Of a DNA stretch of 64,000 bases, positions 25,157-36,400 are shown one piece after another. The notes beneath the pieces were generated by a model. That model did no database searches, was not told where the DNA came from, and saw only the letters and a list, made by a program, of their open reading frames with translations. The DNA is from CAWATZ01 sp963784995 (GTDB taxonomy: Bacteria; Planctomycetota; Planctomycetia; Gemmatales; Gemmataceae): contig CAWATZ010000003.1 of assembly GCA_963784995.1 (NCBI GenBank), forward strand, positions 1,240,001 to 1,304,000, read 5' to 3'. A program made the translations under genes and the position numbers. The first letter of the stretch is position 1. The number at the start of each line of letters is the position of its first letter.

Positions 25157-27035
25157 TTAACTATCGCGGATGAACTCCGCGGCGTACGAACGCACCTCCT
25201 TGCCGTTGAGGACGTGAAAGGTCCGCAATCGCTCAATCAGTTGCCCACTGAACCGCTTGAGAGGTAGATGCACGATCTTCCGTCCAAATCGCCGCGCCAG
25301 TCGCCGCCAGGACGCCAGCGGCGGCCGGGGGCTGACCAGGGCGACGTGCCTCTCCAGAGTGTGCAGGAACGCCGCTCCCAGCAGCCGTTCCTCCAGTGTC
25401 TCGCAGAAGCGGAGCGAGCGGTCCGTCCAGATGTTGGGTACGTACCTCGGCGGAAACAGGAACGACGCCCCGCCATACTCGGCCTGGGCAACGCCGGGGC
25501 CGATCAGGTTCCGCATCGGGTCGGTGGCGTAGAAGCACAGCGTCGATTCCTCGCTATGTTCGGCGTGCCAGGTCGAACGGAACGGATATTGCCTCGGGTC
25601 GGCCGGGGTGTCGAACAGGAAAACGACCACTTCGATCGATCCCCGGGTCGGCGGGATGATCTTGACGTAGACGTCGCCCGTGTAGAAGTGTCGGAGCGTC
25701 TCGCGCATGTCGAGGCCGTCCATGACGCTGGTGGTGAACTTCTCCGAGCGGGCCAGGTCGGCCCCCAGGATGGCCTTGGCCTGCTCGCGGACGTGCAGCT
25801 GGAAGCTCTCGATGCGCTGGTCCTCCGGCGGCCAGGAACACTGGCCGTGCGGGTCCCAGCGCTGGAGCCAGCGCTTCTTCTCCTCGATCTTCGGACGCGG
25901 CCGCAGCTCGCAGGAGCGCCAGGTCAGCATCTGTCCCGGCAGCCGGCAGACCATCGGGCTGACGCCCCAGCCGGGCACGTCCGCCTCATTGAGGCCCATG
26001 CGCAAGAGCGGCGTTTCCTCCTCGTCTTCGGCGCCGTCCTCGGGGATCGGCTGGTACGGATAGAGGCGAGCCGTCTCCGCCACCGCCAGGGCGAACTCGT
26101 CGCCGACGGTCTGCTTGCCGGCCAGCACCAGGTTGTACAGGTCGGGCGTCAAGCGGCGGTCGATCAGGGCCAGGTTGCGGACGTAGCGGAAGTAGATGGC
26201 CAGCAGCTGCGGAGTGATCCGCTGGGCGACGCGGGGGTGCGTCCGCTTGAGGCGGTCGCGGGCTTGCAGCACCATCTCCTTGATGCCGTCGATGGACAGG
26301 TTGTCGTCCGGAGTCAGCTCGCGGATGCCGCGCTCGATACAGGCCCGTGAGAAAAGGCAGCTCGCCCAGCAGGAAGATCAGGGTGCGCGGATCGACCGGG
26401 AAGGTGTGCATGGGCGTGTCGAACGGCTCCGCCTCGTCGATGTCCGCTTCCTTGACGTAGGCGTCGCGAATCCAGGGCCAGTCGAGCAGCGAGCAGACGA
26501 ACAGGATGGAGCGATGCTTCCTCTCCAGCTGCCGCAGCCGTTTGGCCATCCAGACGATGCGCTCGGCGTGCTGCCCGGGTCGCGGAGGTGGAATGGCCGG
26601 CAGCACGGCCGCGGCGAAACCTTCGGGGCTGACCTTCTTCAATGCGTAGGGATCGGGGAAGACGCCGGCGTTGGGCTCGAAGTACGGCGTCTCGCGGTCG
26701 ATGAAGGCTCGCGGCAGGTGTTCGCCCAGGGCAAAGCGCAGGGCGGCGACGACGCCCTGGCAAGGATCGATCGGGACGTAGGAGAAGCCCGGCTCCGGAC
26801 CCTCGGCGTCGCGCTGAACGACGACGGAGATGGCCGGCAGGTCCTGAACGGCCCGCTCGACGCTTTCCTGGAACGACGGCGGCAGCGGCACGGCCAGGCA
26901 ATCGTAAGAGCGCTCGAGCAGCTCGGCCCGGACGCGCACGGCACAGTCGCCGGAGCCGTGAATGATCGGCAAGGCCCGGATGCGCGAGCTGATGGCCAGG
27001 AAAGCGTCGGCCCGGGAATCGCGATGGCGTGACAT
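25157..27035 (-). CDS. Unknown planctomycete protein, one frameshift
   Basis: Starts at ATG 27035 (MSRHRDSRADAFLAISSRIR). The N-terminal region (IHGSGDCAVRVRAELLERSY, YVPIDPCQGVVAALRFALGE, HLPRAFIDRETPYFEPN) has a faint likeness to TraB/ChaN-type proteins, which also open with a G-x-G/H motif and a buried Glu-rich core; this is uncertain. Near 26345 the frame shifts by one extra base (LTGLYRARHP against LTGLYERGIRELTPD). The C-terminal half (FLFPPRYVPNIWTDRSLRFC and others) is alpha/beta without a recognised family. Confidence 0.55.
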
Positions 27036-27480
27036 GGCTCGCTTCACTTTCCTCCTGGCAGCCTGTCCAGGGCCCAGACCCAGACCAGACGTCCGTTCCA
27101 AGGGCAGGGAATCGGACACTCTGAAGCTAACAGAGCGGCCAGCGGCAAGCAAGGAAGAAACGCCCACGCCGGCGCCAGGCGCAGGCAGGAACTGCAGGAA
27201 CGCTCATCGACCAGGGCGTCAGCTCTGGTGCCAACCTCGGGCCCTTGCGGCGGTCAGCTCCTGGTCTGGACTGCCGACTCCGGGTTTGAGGATCAGCTCC
27301 GGCCCCGCTGTCTGCCTTGCCTGCCATTTGTTGGGGCGTGGCCGAGAGGCCAGAAGGAGCCGGTCGCTGTCGGAGGAGTGACACACCGCGTCATTTTGCT
27401 GCCTGCCCGCCACCTGCCAGGGTATTCGGGGGCCGGCTTCTCGTGCGGGCAAATGTCCCTGGTGACATGCGTGGCGGCCC
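27036..27480. other. Intergenic region without supported genes
   Basis: 445 bp between the unknown protein and the end of the first giant kinase. Read on both strands, no frame with coding character or hairpin terminator is evident. Confidence 0.5.
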
Positions 27481-30400
27481 TCAGAAGTCCTCCCCGGCCG
27501 GCCACTGCTCGATGCGGTCGGCGACCTGCTCCAGGATGCCCCGAAGCGTTTGGTAATCCAGGCCGGAGGGGTCCGTGCGCTGATTGAACAGGGCCACGAG
27601 GAGCACGCCGTCCGCACGCTCGAGCGCCAGGGTGAACGTGCCGGGCAGACTGCCGGTCTGCCACCGCCAGTGCCGGGGGCCTTCGCCGCTCCCACGCTTC
27701 TCCGCGGGACCGGCCGGGACTGGCTCGCCGTTGAGTTGATAGGCCGCCAGAAAGCGGGCCACGTCGGGCGCCGAAGCAATCAGCCCGCCAGCTGAACTGA
27801 TCGTCTCCAGACAGAAACTGCCGTCCGGGGCCGCGACCAGTTCCTTGTCTGCGGATCGGACCACGTTGCGTCCCTGGCCAGCATCCCGGTAAGCCGGCTC
27901 GCGGGGATGGCGGTCTTGAGGCAAACTGCGTCCCCGAGCGACGGTTGTGATGCCCAGCGGTCCCACGATCTCCTGCCGCACGCAGTCGAGGTAACTCTGG
28001 CGGCTGACCTTCTCGATCACCAGGCCCAGGACGACGTAGCCGAAATTGGAGTAGACGGTCTTGCTGCCGGGAGCGAACTGCAACGGCTGACCTGCCACGT
28101 AACGCAGCAGGTCTGCGGGACTGGCGGGGCCCGGCTGACCCAGTTCCTCGGCGATCTCCGCAACGCGGAAGACCGGATCGAAGCTGCGGCCGCAGTCCCA
28201 GCCTCCCTGATGGTTCAGCAGATGCTCGATGGTGACGTCGTGCCAGCGTGGATCGAGGGTTTTGCCGGGCGGCGGTTGCACGTCCAGCAGCTCGCACACC
28301 TTCGTTTCCAGGCGGAGCTTGCCCTCGCGGATCAGCTTGCGGATGGCGGCGGCGGTGAACGGCTTGGTGAGGCTGGCCAGGCGAAAGGGTCGTCGGGCAA
28401 CACCTCCCGCTTCCCCTCCCGGTCGCTGTAGCCGTAACCCCGCGACAGCACCAGCCGGCCTTCCTTGACCACCGCCAGAGTGCCGGCGCGGATGGATCGC
28501 TCCTGCATGAACTGCTGCATCGCCTCATCAAACCGCCGCAGTGCCGGCACGGCCTTGCCGGTCTGGGGCAGCGGCGGTTTGGGAGGATTGCCCTTGAGCC
28601 AGACGGCCAGGTAGCGGCTGGTCCTGTCTTTGTCCTGCCAGTAGCCGGAGAGGATTACCGGCTTGTAGCCGTCTGCCATCATCTGCGCGTTTTTGTCCCG
28701 GAACTGCTCTGCGGTCAGTCCCAGAGCATCCGCCCAGTCCAGTTTCGGCTGGTCCCGGACCAGCACGGCAGCGAAGACCAACCGACCCTGGTTCACGTAG
28801 GCCGAGGCGCTGATCGGCCGATAGCCCTCGTCCCGGCCAGCCTGGAGGAACCGCGTGTATTCGGCCGCGGTCAGTTTGATTTCGGCTCGGTAGGGGATAC
28901 CCTCGTCTTTTTCCCAGAGAACGACGAAGCTGCAACCGTTGCCTGTGGCATAACCATCGATCTGGGCGGGACGCTGTAGCTGCGGGGCTTTGGTGGAAGG
29001 CTTCGGCAGCAACTCCTTCAGTTGGGCCTCCAACGCCTCCGCGGTCACGTCGAATTGCAACGATCCCGCAGGCTGCCCATCCCGGACCCAGGCAGAACCA
29101 TAAACCATCGTGCCGCCGAAGGGATAAGCAGTCCCACAGAGGGGGCGAAAACCGCCCTCCAGCTTGTTCTTGACGTACTCGTCGCGATCGCGCTGATAGT
29201 ATCCGGGTCTCACGTCCCACCCAAGCAGCTGGTCGTTCCGGATGGCGATGGAGGCGTAGCGCGGCTTGCCGCCCGCATCGTGGCCGTGGACACGGATGCA
29301 CCGAAATCCGTCTCCGTTCAGCCGCTTGGCATGGTCGTCAAATTCGGCCTGAGTGGCATCACAGAGGACCTTTACCCCATGATCCGGAGGCGGCGGGACT
29401 GGCTCTTCGGTTCCCTGCAATCGCCAGAGTCGAACCGTGCCATCACAACTGGCGGACACGGCGTGATAGCCATCGCGCAGGAAGGCCACGCTCGTGACCG
29501 TTTGTATGTGGCCTGAAAACGGACGCAGCACCTGCCCCGATTTGGCGTCCCAGAGCCGCAGGACCTGGTCGTGTTGGACCGCGCGCCATCCCACGTCCGG
29601 GGCGGCTTGGGCACCGCCCGTGGAGAGCGCGTACCGGCCGTCCGGAGAGAGCGCCACACTCAGGATTCCCGTGGGCTGTTTCTCGAAGCAAAGGACCTGC
29701 TTGCCGCTGGCAACGTCCCACCAACGCAAGGTTCCGTCCAGGCTACCGGAGAGAAGTAACCGGCCATCGGCAGAAAAGATAACACTCGTGACAGGGCCCT
29801 CGTGTCCGAGGAAAATGCGGTCCTGGCCCGAGGTCAGGTCCCACAAGCGGATGGTGCGGTCGCGATGCCCGGAGACCGCGTGGACACCGTCGGGGGCAAA
29901 GGCCACGCTGTGGGTCCAGCTGCAGTGCTGTCCGAACCAATTGCGTTGCATACCGCTGACGTCCCACAGCCGCAGACCCTTTTCCAGGCCTGCCGATAGG
30001 ATCCGCTGGCCATCCGGCGAGAAGGCGACGCAGTGGACCTTCTGCACGTGTCCAGGGAAGGTCGTGACTTCCTTCCCGGCGGTCAGGTCCCAAAGCCGCA
30101 GATCGAAGTCCGAGCCCTCTATCCAGCGGTCATTCACCAATCGACCTGCGCCGCCCGAAAGAAGGAAACGCCCATCGGGAGACACGGCCAGACCGGTGAT
30201 CTCCTTGTGCGCGAGCCAGCTTTTCCACTCTTTCCCGCTGGCAACATCCCAGACGCGAATCCTACCGTCCCGACCACCGGAAACGGCAAACTTGCCATCG
30301 GGAGTCACGACCACAGCGTCAACAATGTCCACGTGGCCCAGAAAGCGATGAACCTCCCCTGGTGGACCGGGAGGAGGTTGTCGTGTGGGGACACGTGGTG

Positions 30401-31591
30401 GGTCGTGCGGGGTCCTGGGACGCGGGAGAAGGCTGATGGTCCCGGCCAAGGCGAGCAGAGCGGCGGCCGCCACCCACCACCGCTTGAACCGACTCGGGCG
30501 AACCGACCTCTCCGGGGTCGGCTGACAGAAGGGTTCCAGAGCGGACACGACCTCTGAAGGCGTCTGGAAGCGCGCGGCCGGGTCCTTGGCCATCATCCGC
30601 TCGACTACCCGAACCAGGTCGGGAGGCAGTTCCATACGTTGTGTGGCCAGTGCCTCGGGATCCCGTTCCAGGTGAGCCGCCAACTTCTGGTTCAGGTTGC
30701 CCCCCGGGAAAGGGGGCTGGCCCGTCAGCAGGAAGTACAGCGTACACCCAAGGCTGTAGACGTCGGCCCGCGTGTCGGCAGAGTGGGCGTCGCGGATTTG
30801 CTCCGGAGCCACGTAATCGGGGGTGCCCATCGGCTGGCCCACAGCGGTCAGCCCGCCTTCGCACCACTGCTCGGTGCCAATACTGGCCAGACCGAAATCC
30901 AGCACCTTGACTTGACCTTCGGGCGTCAGCATCAGGTTCTGCGGTTTGATGTCGCGATGCACAAGCCCTTGCTCCAGAGCATGCGCCAGACCCAGGGCCG
31001 CCTGCCGCACGCCGTCGCAGGCTTTCTCAACGGGCAGCGGTCCGTCGCGTTCCACCAGCGCGGCCAGGCTGACGCCCTCGATGAACTCCATGACCAGGAA
31101 GTGCCACTCGCCAGCCTGCTCGGCGTCGTAAGCCTGCACCAGGTTGGGATGCGACAGCAGGGCCACGGCACGCGTTTCCCGGCGGAAGCGTTCCACAATG
31201 CTGGGAGAGGCGGTCAGTTGCTTGCTGATGACCTTCAAAGCAACGGTGCGGCGCATCAGCCGATGTTCCGCCTTGTAGACTTCGCCCATGCCCCCTGCCC
31301 GAGTCGTTGCAGCAAGCGATAGCGGGGATGGTTGCCCAGTTCCGGAGGCGTGTCGGCGTCCTCGAAGGCAACCGTCAGGGCCAGCAGGTCGGGATGAGGC
31401 ACCGGCGTGCTGCTGCCCGAACACAGCAGCGCCAACAGAGGGTCGTTGGGGGTAGCCAGAACCTCCTTCTGGCATCGTTTACATACGTCCAGATGGTCGG
31501 CGATGGCGACGGCCTCGTCGTCCTCCAGCCGCCCCTGGGCGAACGCCGTCAGTGCTTCGGCCGTCGGGTGCGCTTGCTCTTTGCTGGTCAC
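27481..31591 (-). CDS. Giant Ser/Thr kinase-WD40-BTRD-beta-lactamase protein, copy 1
   Basis: Starts at GTG 31591 after GAGGA. Order: anti-sigma-type zinc finger (ADHLDVCKRCQKEVL); kinase domain with HRDIKPQNLMLTPEGQVKVL and DFG; membrane helix WWVAAAALLALAGTISLLP; seven WD40 blades; several BTRD1-type repeats (DGYKPVILSGYWQD); then a class C beta-lactamase-type serine hydrolase. The hydrolase has SLTK, YSNFG and WQTG motifs but lies in the -1 frame after codon TTC at 28385-28383, at a slippery heptamer described separately. Another shift near 31290 (five G instead of six) affects the kinase glycine loop and looks like a simple indel. First copy of a tandem pair; with DUF1559 and ECF sigma genes upstream. 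The serine hydrolase would face outside the membrane. Confidence 0.8.
28383..28407 (-). other. Candidate programmed -1 frameshift site, copy 1
   Basis: Reading the minus strand, zero-frame codons GAC CCT TTC form the heptamer C CCT TTC at 28389-28383, an X XXY YYZ slippery sequence. After a -1 step the next codon is CGC, giving DPFRLASLTK, the expected active-site block of the hydrolase. GGAGGT lies at 28407-28402, 12 nt upstream, similar to the stimulator in dnaX. Without a shift the protein ends at 28332. The 76 nt from 28337 to 28412 are identical in copy 2. Confidence 0.55.
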
Positions 31592-31671
31592 GTGTTGTCC
31601 TCATTGTTTTGCAGGCCACCAGGCGCATCGAAAACCCATCCTCCCCTGCAACCCTCTCCATGGATCAGGCT

Positions 31672-32625
31672 TCAGTTGGTCGGCAGGCCATCCTGGTAGC
31701 CCGAGAGCGCCTGGAACGTGTTGAAATTCATGTTCGCTTGGAGCCCGCGCACCGATCCATCCGCCAGACAAAACTGGACGATCCCCGGATGATTGCTGGA
31801 GTACTGCTGGAGAGTTCCAACATAGGGCTGGGTCTGGCCCGGCATTCCCTCAACGATGGACAGCCAGCCGACCCCCATCCAGCTGTAAGCATACCCGGTA
31901 GGGGGGATGGTCTCGCCGAACAGCAAGGTGTTGCTGGTGCCGTCAGTCACCCGAACCAGGCTCACTTGCGACCGGTTGGTAAAGATGCCCTCGTAGAGGG
32001 GAATGACCGCCGCATTGTATCCTGCCATGCCCAGGTAGTTGGTCTGGCCGAGCTTTCCGCCAGCGTCCGCGGGGGTGAGATACCACCAATCCATCGTGTA
32101 AGGCGGTGGAGGATTTGAGTAGGAGTGGAAGGCCACGGCTGTTCCCGTGGCGGGGGGGGTAATGACAGGGTTGGACGGACAGAGGAACGTCTTGGGTTGC
32201 TCCCGGGCCGCTTGCAAGGGCCCCGCATAGCTCCACCAGATGGGGTTCTTGGCGTCAAGCTCCAGGTAATCTCCGGGCAGGCCGGTCTGCAATTCGGTAA
32301 AGATCGCCTGCTGCTCCAGGTAGGGGAGCAAATAGGCCAGCAGGCCCACTTCTTGTTCGTAGATTGGATGCTGGATGGCGGTCTTGTCGGGATAGGGCCC
32401 GAGATACCCGGGAGGGAAGTTGCCAACAGCGTCATTGTACTGGTGAGCCGCCAGGCCGATCTGCTTGAGATTGTTCTGGCACTGCGCCCGAGCTGCCGCC
32501 TCGCGGACCTTCTGGACGGCGGGCAAGAGCAGGCCAATCAGGATGGCGATGATGGCGATCACCACCAGCAGTTCGACCAGGGTAAAGCCGGTCCGTGGGC
32601 GACGCGGTGACGGGAACGGGAACAT
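31672..32625 (-). CDS. DUF1559 pseudopilin-like protein, copy 1
   Basis: 317 residues from ATG 32625 after AGGAGG. Residues 8-35 are a type IV prepilin-like N-methylation segment (TGFTLVELLVVIAIIAILIG) with the G-F-T-L-x-E cleavage site. Then REAAARAQCQNNLKQIGLAA and the DUF1559 body; near the end is the H/F-x-L-A-D-G-S-V-R motif (QFCLADGSVRGLQ). Such proteins are thought to be assembled or exported by a type II/IV system and are multiplied in planctomycetes. It lies between the sigma factor and the kinase of the same unit, likely one transcript. Confidence 0.92.
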   Translation of the reverse strand: MFPFPSPRRPRTGFTLVELLVVIAIIAILIGLLLPAVQKVREAAARAQCQNNLKQIGLAAHQYNDAVGNFPPGYLGPYPDKTAIQHPIYEQEVGLLAYLLPYLEQQAIFTELQTGLPGDYLELDAKNPIWWSYAGPLQAAREQPKTFLCPSNPVITPPATGTAVAFHSYSNPPPPYTMDWWYLTPADAGGKLGQTNYLGMAGYNAAVIPLYEGIFTNRSQVSLVRVTDGTSNTLLFGETIPPTGYAYSWMGVGWLSIVEGMPGQTQPYVGTLQQYSSNHPGIVQFCLADGSVRGLQANMNFNTFQALSGYQDGLPTN

Positions 32626-32750
32626 GGCCGGAACCTCCTGGAACCTGGAGCCAAACGCCCCGCGCCGTTGCTGGGCAATACAATGGACTTTCACAACGCT
32701 CTATCTCTTATGGACACATCTCGCGAAATCCTGTCAGAAAAATGGCGCCC

Positions 32751-33317
32751 TCAATCAGTCAGATCGTGCGCCAGATCGCGTAACCGCTTGAGAATGCGGG
32801 ACTTGGTGAGCAAAACCGCATTGACGGAAATTCCCAAAGTGCCGGCGACTTCCCCAGCGTCGTCGCCGTTGAGCAACCGGCGAAACGCATGCCAGGTGGC
32901 CGGAGCATAGTCGGGCTCCAGCTGGGCCAGCATCCCCTTGAGGACGTGCTGGTCGTGTTCGCGGTCCCACAGCCGGCTCAGGTCACTGGCGGGATCTTGC
33001 AACTGGTCCAGCACCGGCTCGATGGCGGCGTTGTTGCGTTCGCCCCGCCAGAAGGCCCGCAGCCGGTTGACCATGATCTGCCGCAGCCAGCCGCGGAAAT
33101 GTCCCCGGACTGGGTCGTAGTGAAACTGAGGCAGCTCGCTGAGGACCGCTTGCAAGATGTCCTGCACCAGGTCGTCGCAATCGTGGGGTTGCAGCGCGTA
33201 GCGGCGCAGCCAGGAGGTCAGCAGCGGCCGATAGAGGGCGTCGAAGCGTCTCCAGGCGTCGGCATCCTCGGGCGCCTCGCGGAGTCGGTTCAGAAGAGTG
33301 GGCGGTGTCTGGGCCAT
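32751..33317 (-). CDS. ECF RNA polymerase sigma factor, copy 1
   Basis: 188 residues if started at ATG 33317 (MAQTPPTLLNRLREAPEDAD); an ATG three codons earlier is possible. Region 2 is LLTSWLRRYALQPHDCDDLV with QDILQAVLSELPQF, and the RGWLRQIMVNRLRAFWR segment; region 4 is APATWHAFRRLLNGDDAGEV with AGTLGISVNAVLLTKSRILK. It is a planctomycete-type ECF factor. Its neighbour, the giant kinase, carries an HxxxCxxC anti-sigma-type finger, so the kinase may be its membrane partner. That link is inferred from layout. Confidence 0.9.
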   Translation of the reverse strand: MAQTPPTLLNRLREAPEDADAWRRFDALYRPLLTSWLRRYALQPHDCDDLVQDILQAVLSELPQFHYDPVRGHFRGWLRQIMVNRLRAFWRGERNNAAIEPVLDQLQDPASDLSRLWDREHDQHVLKGMLAQLEPDYAPATWHAFRRLLNGDDAGEVAGTLGISVNAVLLTKSRILKRLRDLAHDLTD

Positions 33318-33401
33318 GGGCGGCATCCTCTGGGGCAACGTCGAACTGGAAGGGATTATCCCAGCCCACCGCCGAGGATACAAACAAAAAAAGCAGTGCC
33401 T

Positions 33402-36400
33402 TCAGAAGTCCGTCCCGGCCGGCCACTGCTCGATGCAGTCGGCGACCCCTTCCAGGATGCCGCGGATCGCCTGGTAATCCAGGCCGGAGGGGTCGGTGCG
33501 CTGGTTGAACAGGGCGACGATCCCCACGCCGTCCGGACTCTGCAGCGCAGGGTGAACGTGCCGGGCAGACTGCCGGTCTGCCACCGCCAGTGCCGGGGGC
33601 CTTCGCCGCTCCCACGCTTCTCCGCGGGACCGGCCGGGACTGGCTCGCCGTTGAGTTGATAGGCCGCCAGAAAGCGGGCCACGTCGGGCGCCGAAGCAAT
33701 CAGCCCGCCAGCTGAACTGATCGTCTCCAGACAGAAACTGCCGTCCGGGGCCGCGACCAGTTCCTTGTCTGCGGATCGGACCACGTTGCGTCCCTGGCCA
33801 GCATCCCGGTAAGCCGGCTCGCGGGGATGGCGGGCTTGAGGCAAACTGCGTCCCCGAGCGACGGTTGTGATGCCCAGCGGTCCCACGATCTCCTGCCGCA
33901 TGCAGTCGAGGTAACTCTGGCGGCTGACCTTCTCGATCACCAGACCCAGGACGACGTAGCCGAAATTGGAGTAGACGGTCTTGCTGCCGGGAGCGAACTG
34001 CAACGGCTGACCTGCCAGGTAACGCAGCAGGTCTGCGGGACTGGCGGGGCCCGGCTGACCCAGTTCCTCGGCGATCTCCGCAACGCGGAAGACCGGATCG
34101 AAACTGCGGCCGCAGTCCCAGCCTCCCTGATGGTTCAGCAGATGCTCGATGGTGACGTCGTGCCAGCGTGGGTCAAGCGTCTTGCCCCGGAGCGGTTGCA
34201 CCTCGAGCAGGTCGCACACCCTGGTATCCAGGCGAAACTTGCCTTGGCGGATCAGTTTGCGGATGGCGGCGGCGGTGAACGGCTTGGTGAGGCTGGCCAG
34301 GCGAAAGGGTCGTCGGGCAACACCTCCCGCTTGCCCTCCCGGTCGCTGTGGCCGTAGCCCCGGGACAGCACCAGCCGGCCATCCTTGACCACCGCGAGTG
34401 TGCCGGCCCGGATGGACCGTTCCTGCATGAATTGCTGCATCGCTTGATCGAACTTCTGCAATGCCGGCGCCGCCTTGCCGGTCTGGGGCAGCGGGGGTTT
34501 GGGAGGGTCGCCCCTGAGCCAGACGGCCAGGTAACGACTTTCGTTGTTGTGGAAGTAGCCCGAGAGGATCACCGGTTTGTAGCTGTCTTTCATCATCTGG
34601 TCGTTTTCACTGTTGAACTCAGCGTGTGTCAGCCCCTGAGGAGATGCGTGCCACTCCAGTTTCGGGTCGTCCCGAAGAAGCACGGTGGTGAAGAACAACT
34701 GACCATTGTGCGGGTAGGCCGAGACGCTGATCGGTCGATAACCCTCGATCTTCGCTTTCTGGAGGAGCTTCTGGTACTCGGCAGCCGTCAGGTTGTGTTC
34801 GACCCGGTAGGGAGTGCCATCGTCTTTCTCCCACAAGACGGCAAAGCCGCACCCGTTGCCTGTCGGGTAACCGTTGATCTGGGCGGGACGCTGTTGCTCC
34901 GGGGTCTTCAGCCGCGTTTCGGCCGTCCAGCCTGCCAGCAACGGGACAGACAAACCTCCCGCCTGAGCCACAGCCGAAACGATGGTCGAAGGCTTCGGCA
35001 ACAACTCAACAAGCCGTGTCTCGAATTCCTCCCTGCTCGAGTAGAACTGCAACGACCCCGCCGGCTGCCCATCTCGATGCCAGAGAGAAGCATACTTCAT
35101 CGAACTGCCGTGGCGAAAAGCAGTCCCACCGAGAGGACGGAAACCCTCTTTCGCCATGTCTCTGACGAAATCCTTGTGGCCATTCAGGTCCGGGGTTCGT
35201 GTGTGCCAGTGAAAATGGACCGACGTTCCTGCGTACCGTCGAAAACAGATGTCCTTGTTGAAGATGACAGCAAAGCGCGTTTGTCCTCCCGCGTCGTGAG
35301 CGTGGAACCAGACGGGGACATATTCGGAGAAACCAAGGCGCCATGCGGCGTCTATCCCCTTCCAATCGGCATCGCAGATCGCCAGGGTTCGGGGAATGGG
35401 TTTTTCCGGTCCCGGTTCTTCGTCGCCCTGCAGACGCCAGAGCCGGACGGTCGTATCTCGGCTGCAAGACAGGGCACGATAGCCATCTGGCAAGAAGGCC
35501 ACACCAAGGACGGAACTCGCGTGACCCGGAAACGTTCGCAGCCGCTGACCGGTCTTGACGTCCCAGAGCCGCAGCACCCAATCGTCCTCGGCGGGGCCCA
35601 GGACGCCCCGCACCATGATTTCCCCACTTCCCGAAAGGGCCTGCTGACCGTCCCGGGAAAAAGCCACGCTTCTGACCACTGTTGGGTGTTCCAGGCAGTG
35701 AAGTTGTTTGCCGCTCGCCACGTCCCAGACGCGCAGGGTCTGGTCAATGCCGCCGGAGAGCACCTTGCTGCCATCGGGAGCAAAGGCGACGCACATCACC
35801 TCGTTCTTGTGACGGTCGAAAGTGCGAAGGAGGTTTCCCGTCGCCAGGTCCCACAGCCGGACCAGGTTGCGATTGTCTCCGGTGAGCGCCCTGGTCCCAT
35901 CCGGGGAAAAGGCGACACAGTGAATGCGGGTCTCGGGGATTTCGATTGCTGGCCGCAACTGCCGGCCCGTCTCCACGTCCCACAAGCGGAGGGTGCCATC
36001 CATACCCCCTGAAAGGGCCTGTTTGCCATCGGCAGAGAAAGCCACGCCGAAGACAACCCCCGTGTGCCCCTTGAAAGAGCGGATTGGCTTCCCGGCCTGG
36101 CTCCACAGGTGGAGCTGGAAGTCCTCGCCGAGGATCCAGTGGCCGTTTCCGTCTAACTTGCCGCCGCCGCTGGAGAGGATCCAGCGTCCGTCGGGAGACA
36201 CAGCCAGAGCTTGAATCGGTTCGCTGGCAGCCTTCCAGTGAGTAACCTTTGCCTTGCTGGCAACGTCCCAGACCCAGACCGTGCCGTCCTCACACCCGGA
36301 TACCGCCCACTGACCGTTTGGGGTCACGGCCAACTGTCTGACGTGGACTTCATGATCAAAGCGGTGAATTTCTCCAGGGGGGCCGGAAGGTCTTCTCTCT

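Noticed and set aside
31280..31300. Possible second programmed frameshift in the kinase glycine loop of copy 1
   Set aside because: It is a five-versus-six G run, absent in copy 2, and would destroy a needed loop; more likely an indel or sequence error.
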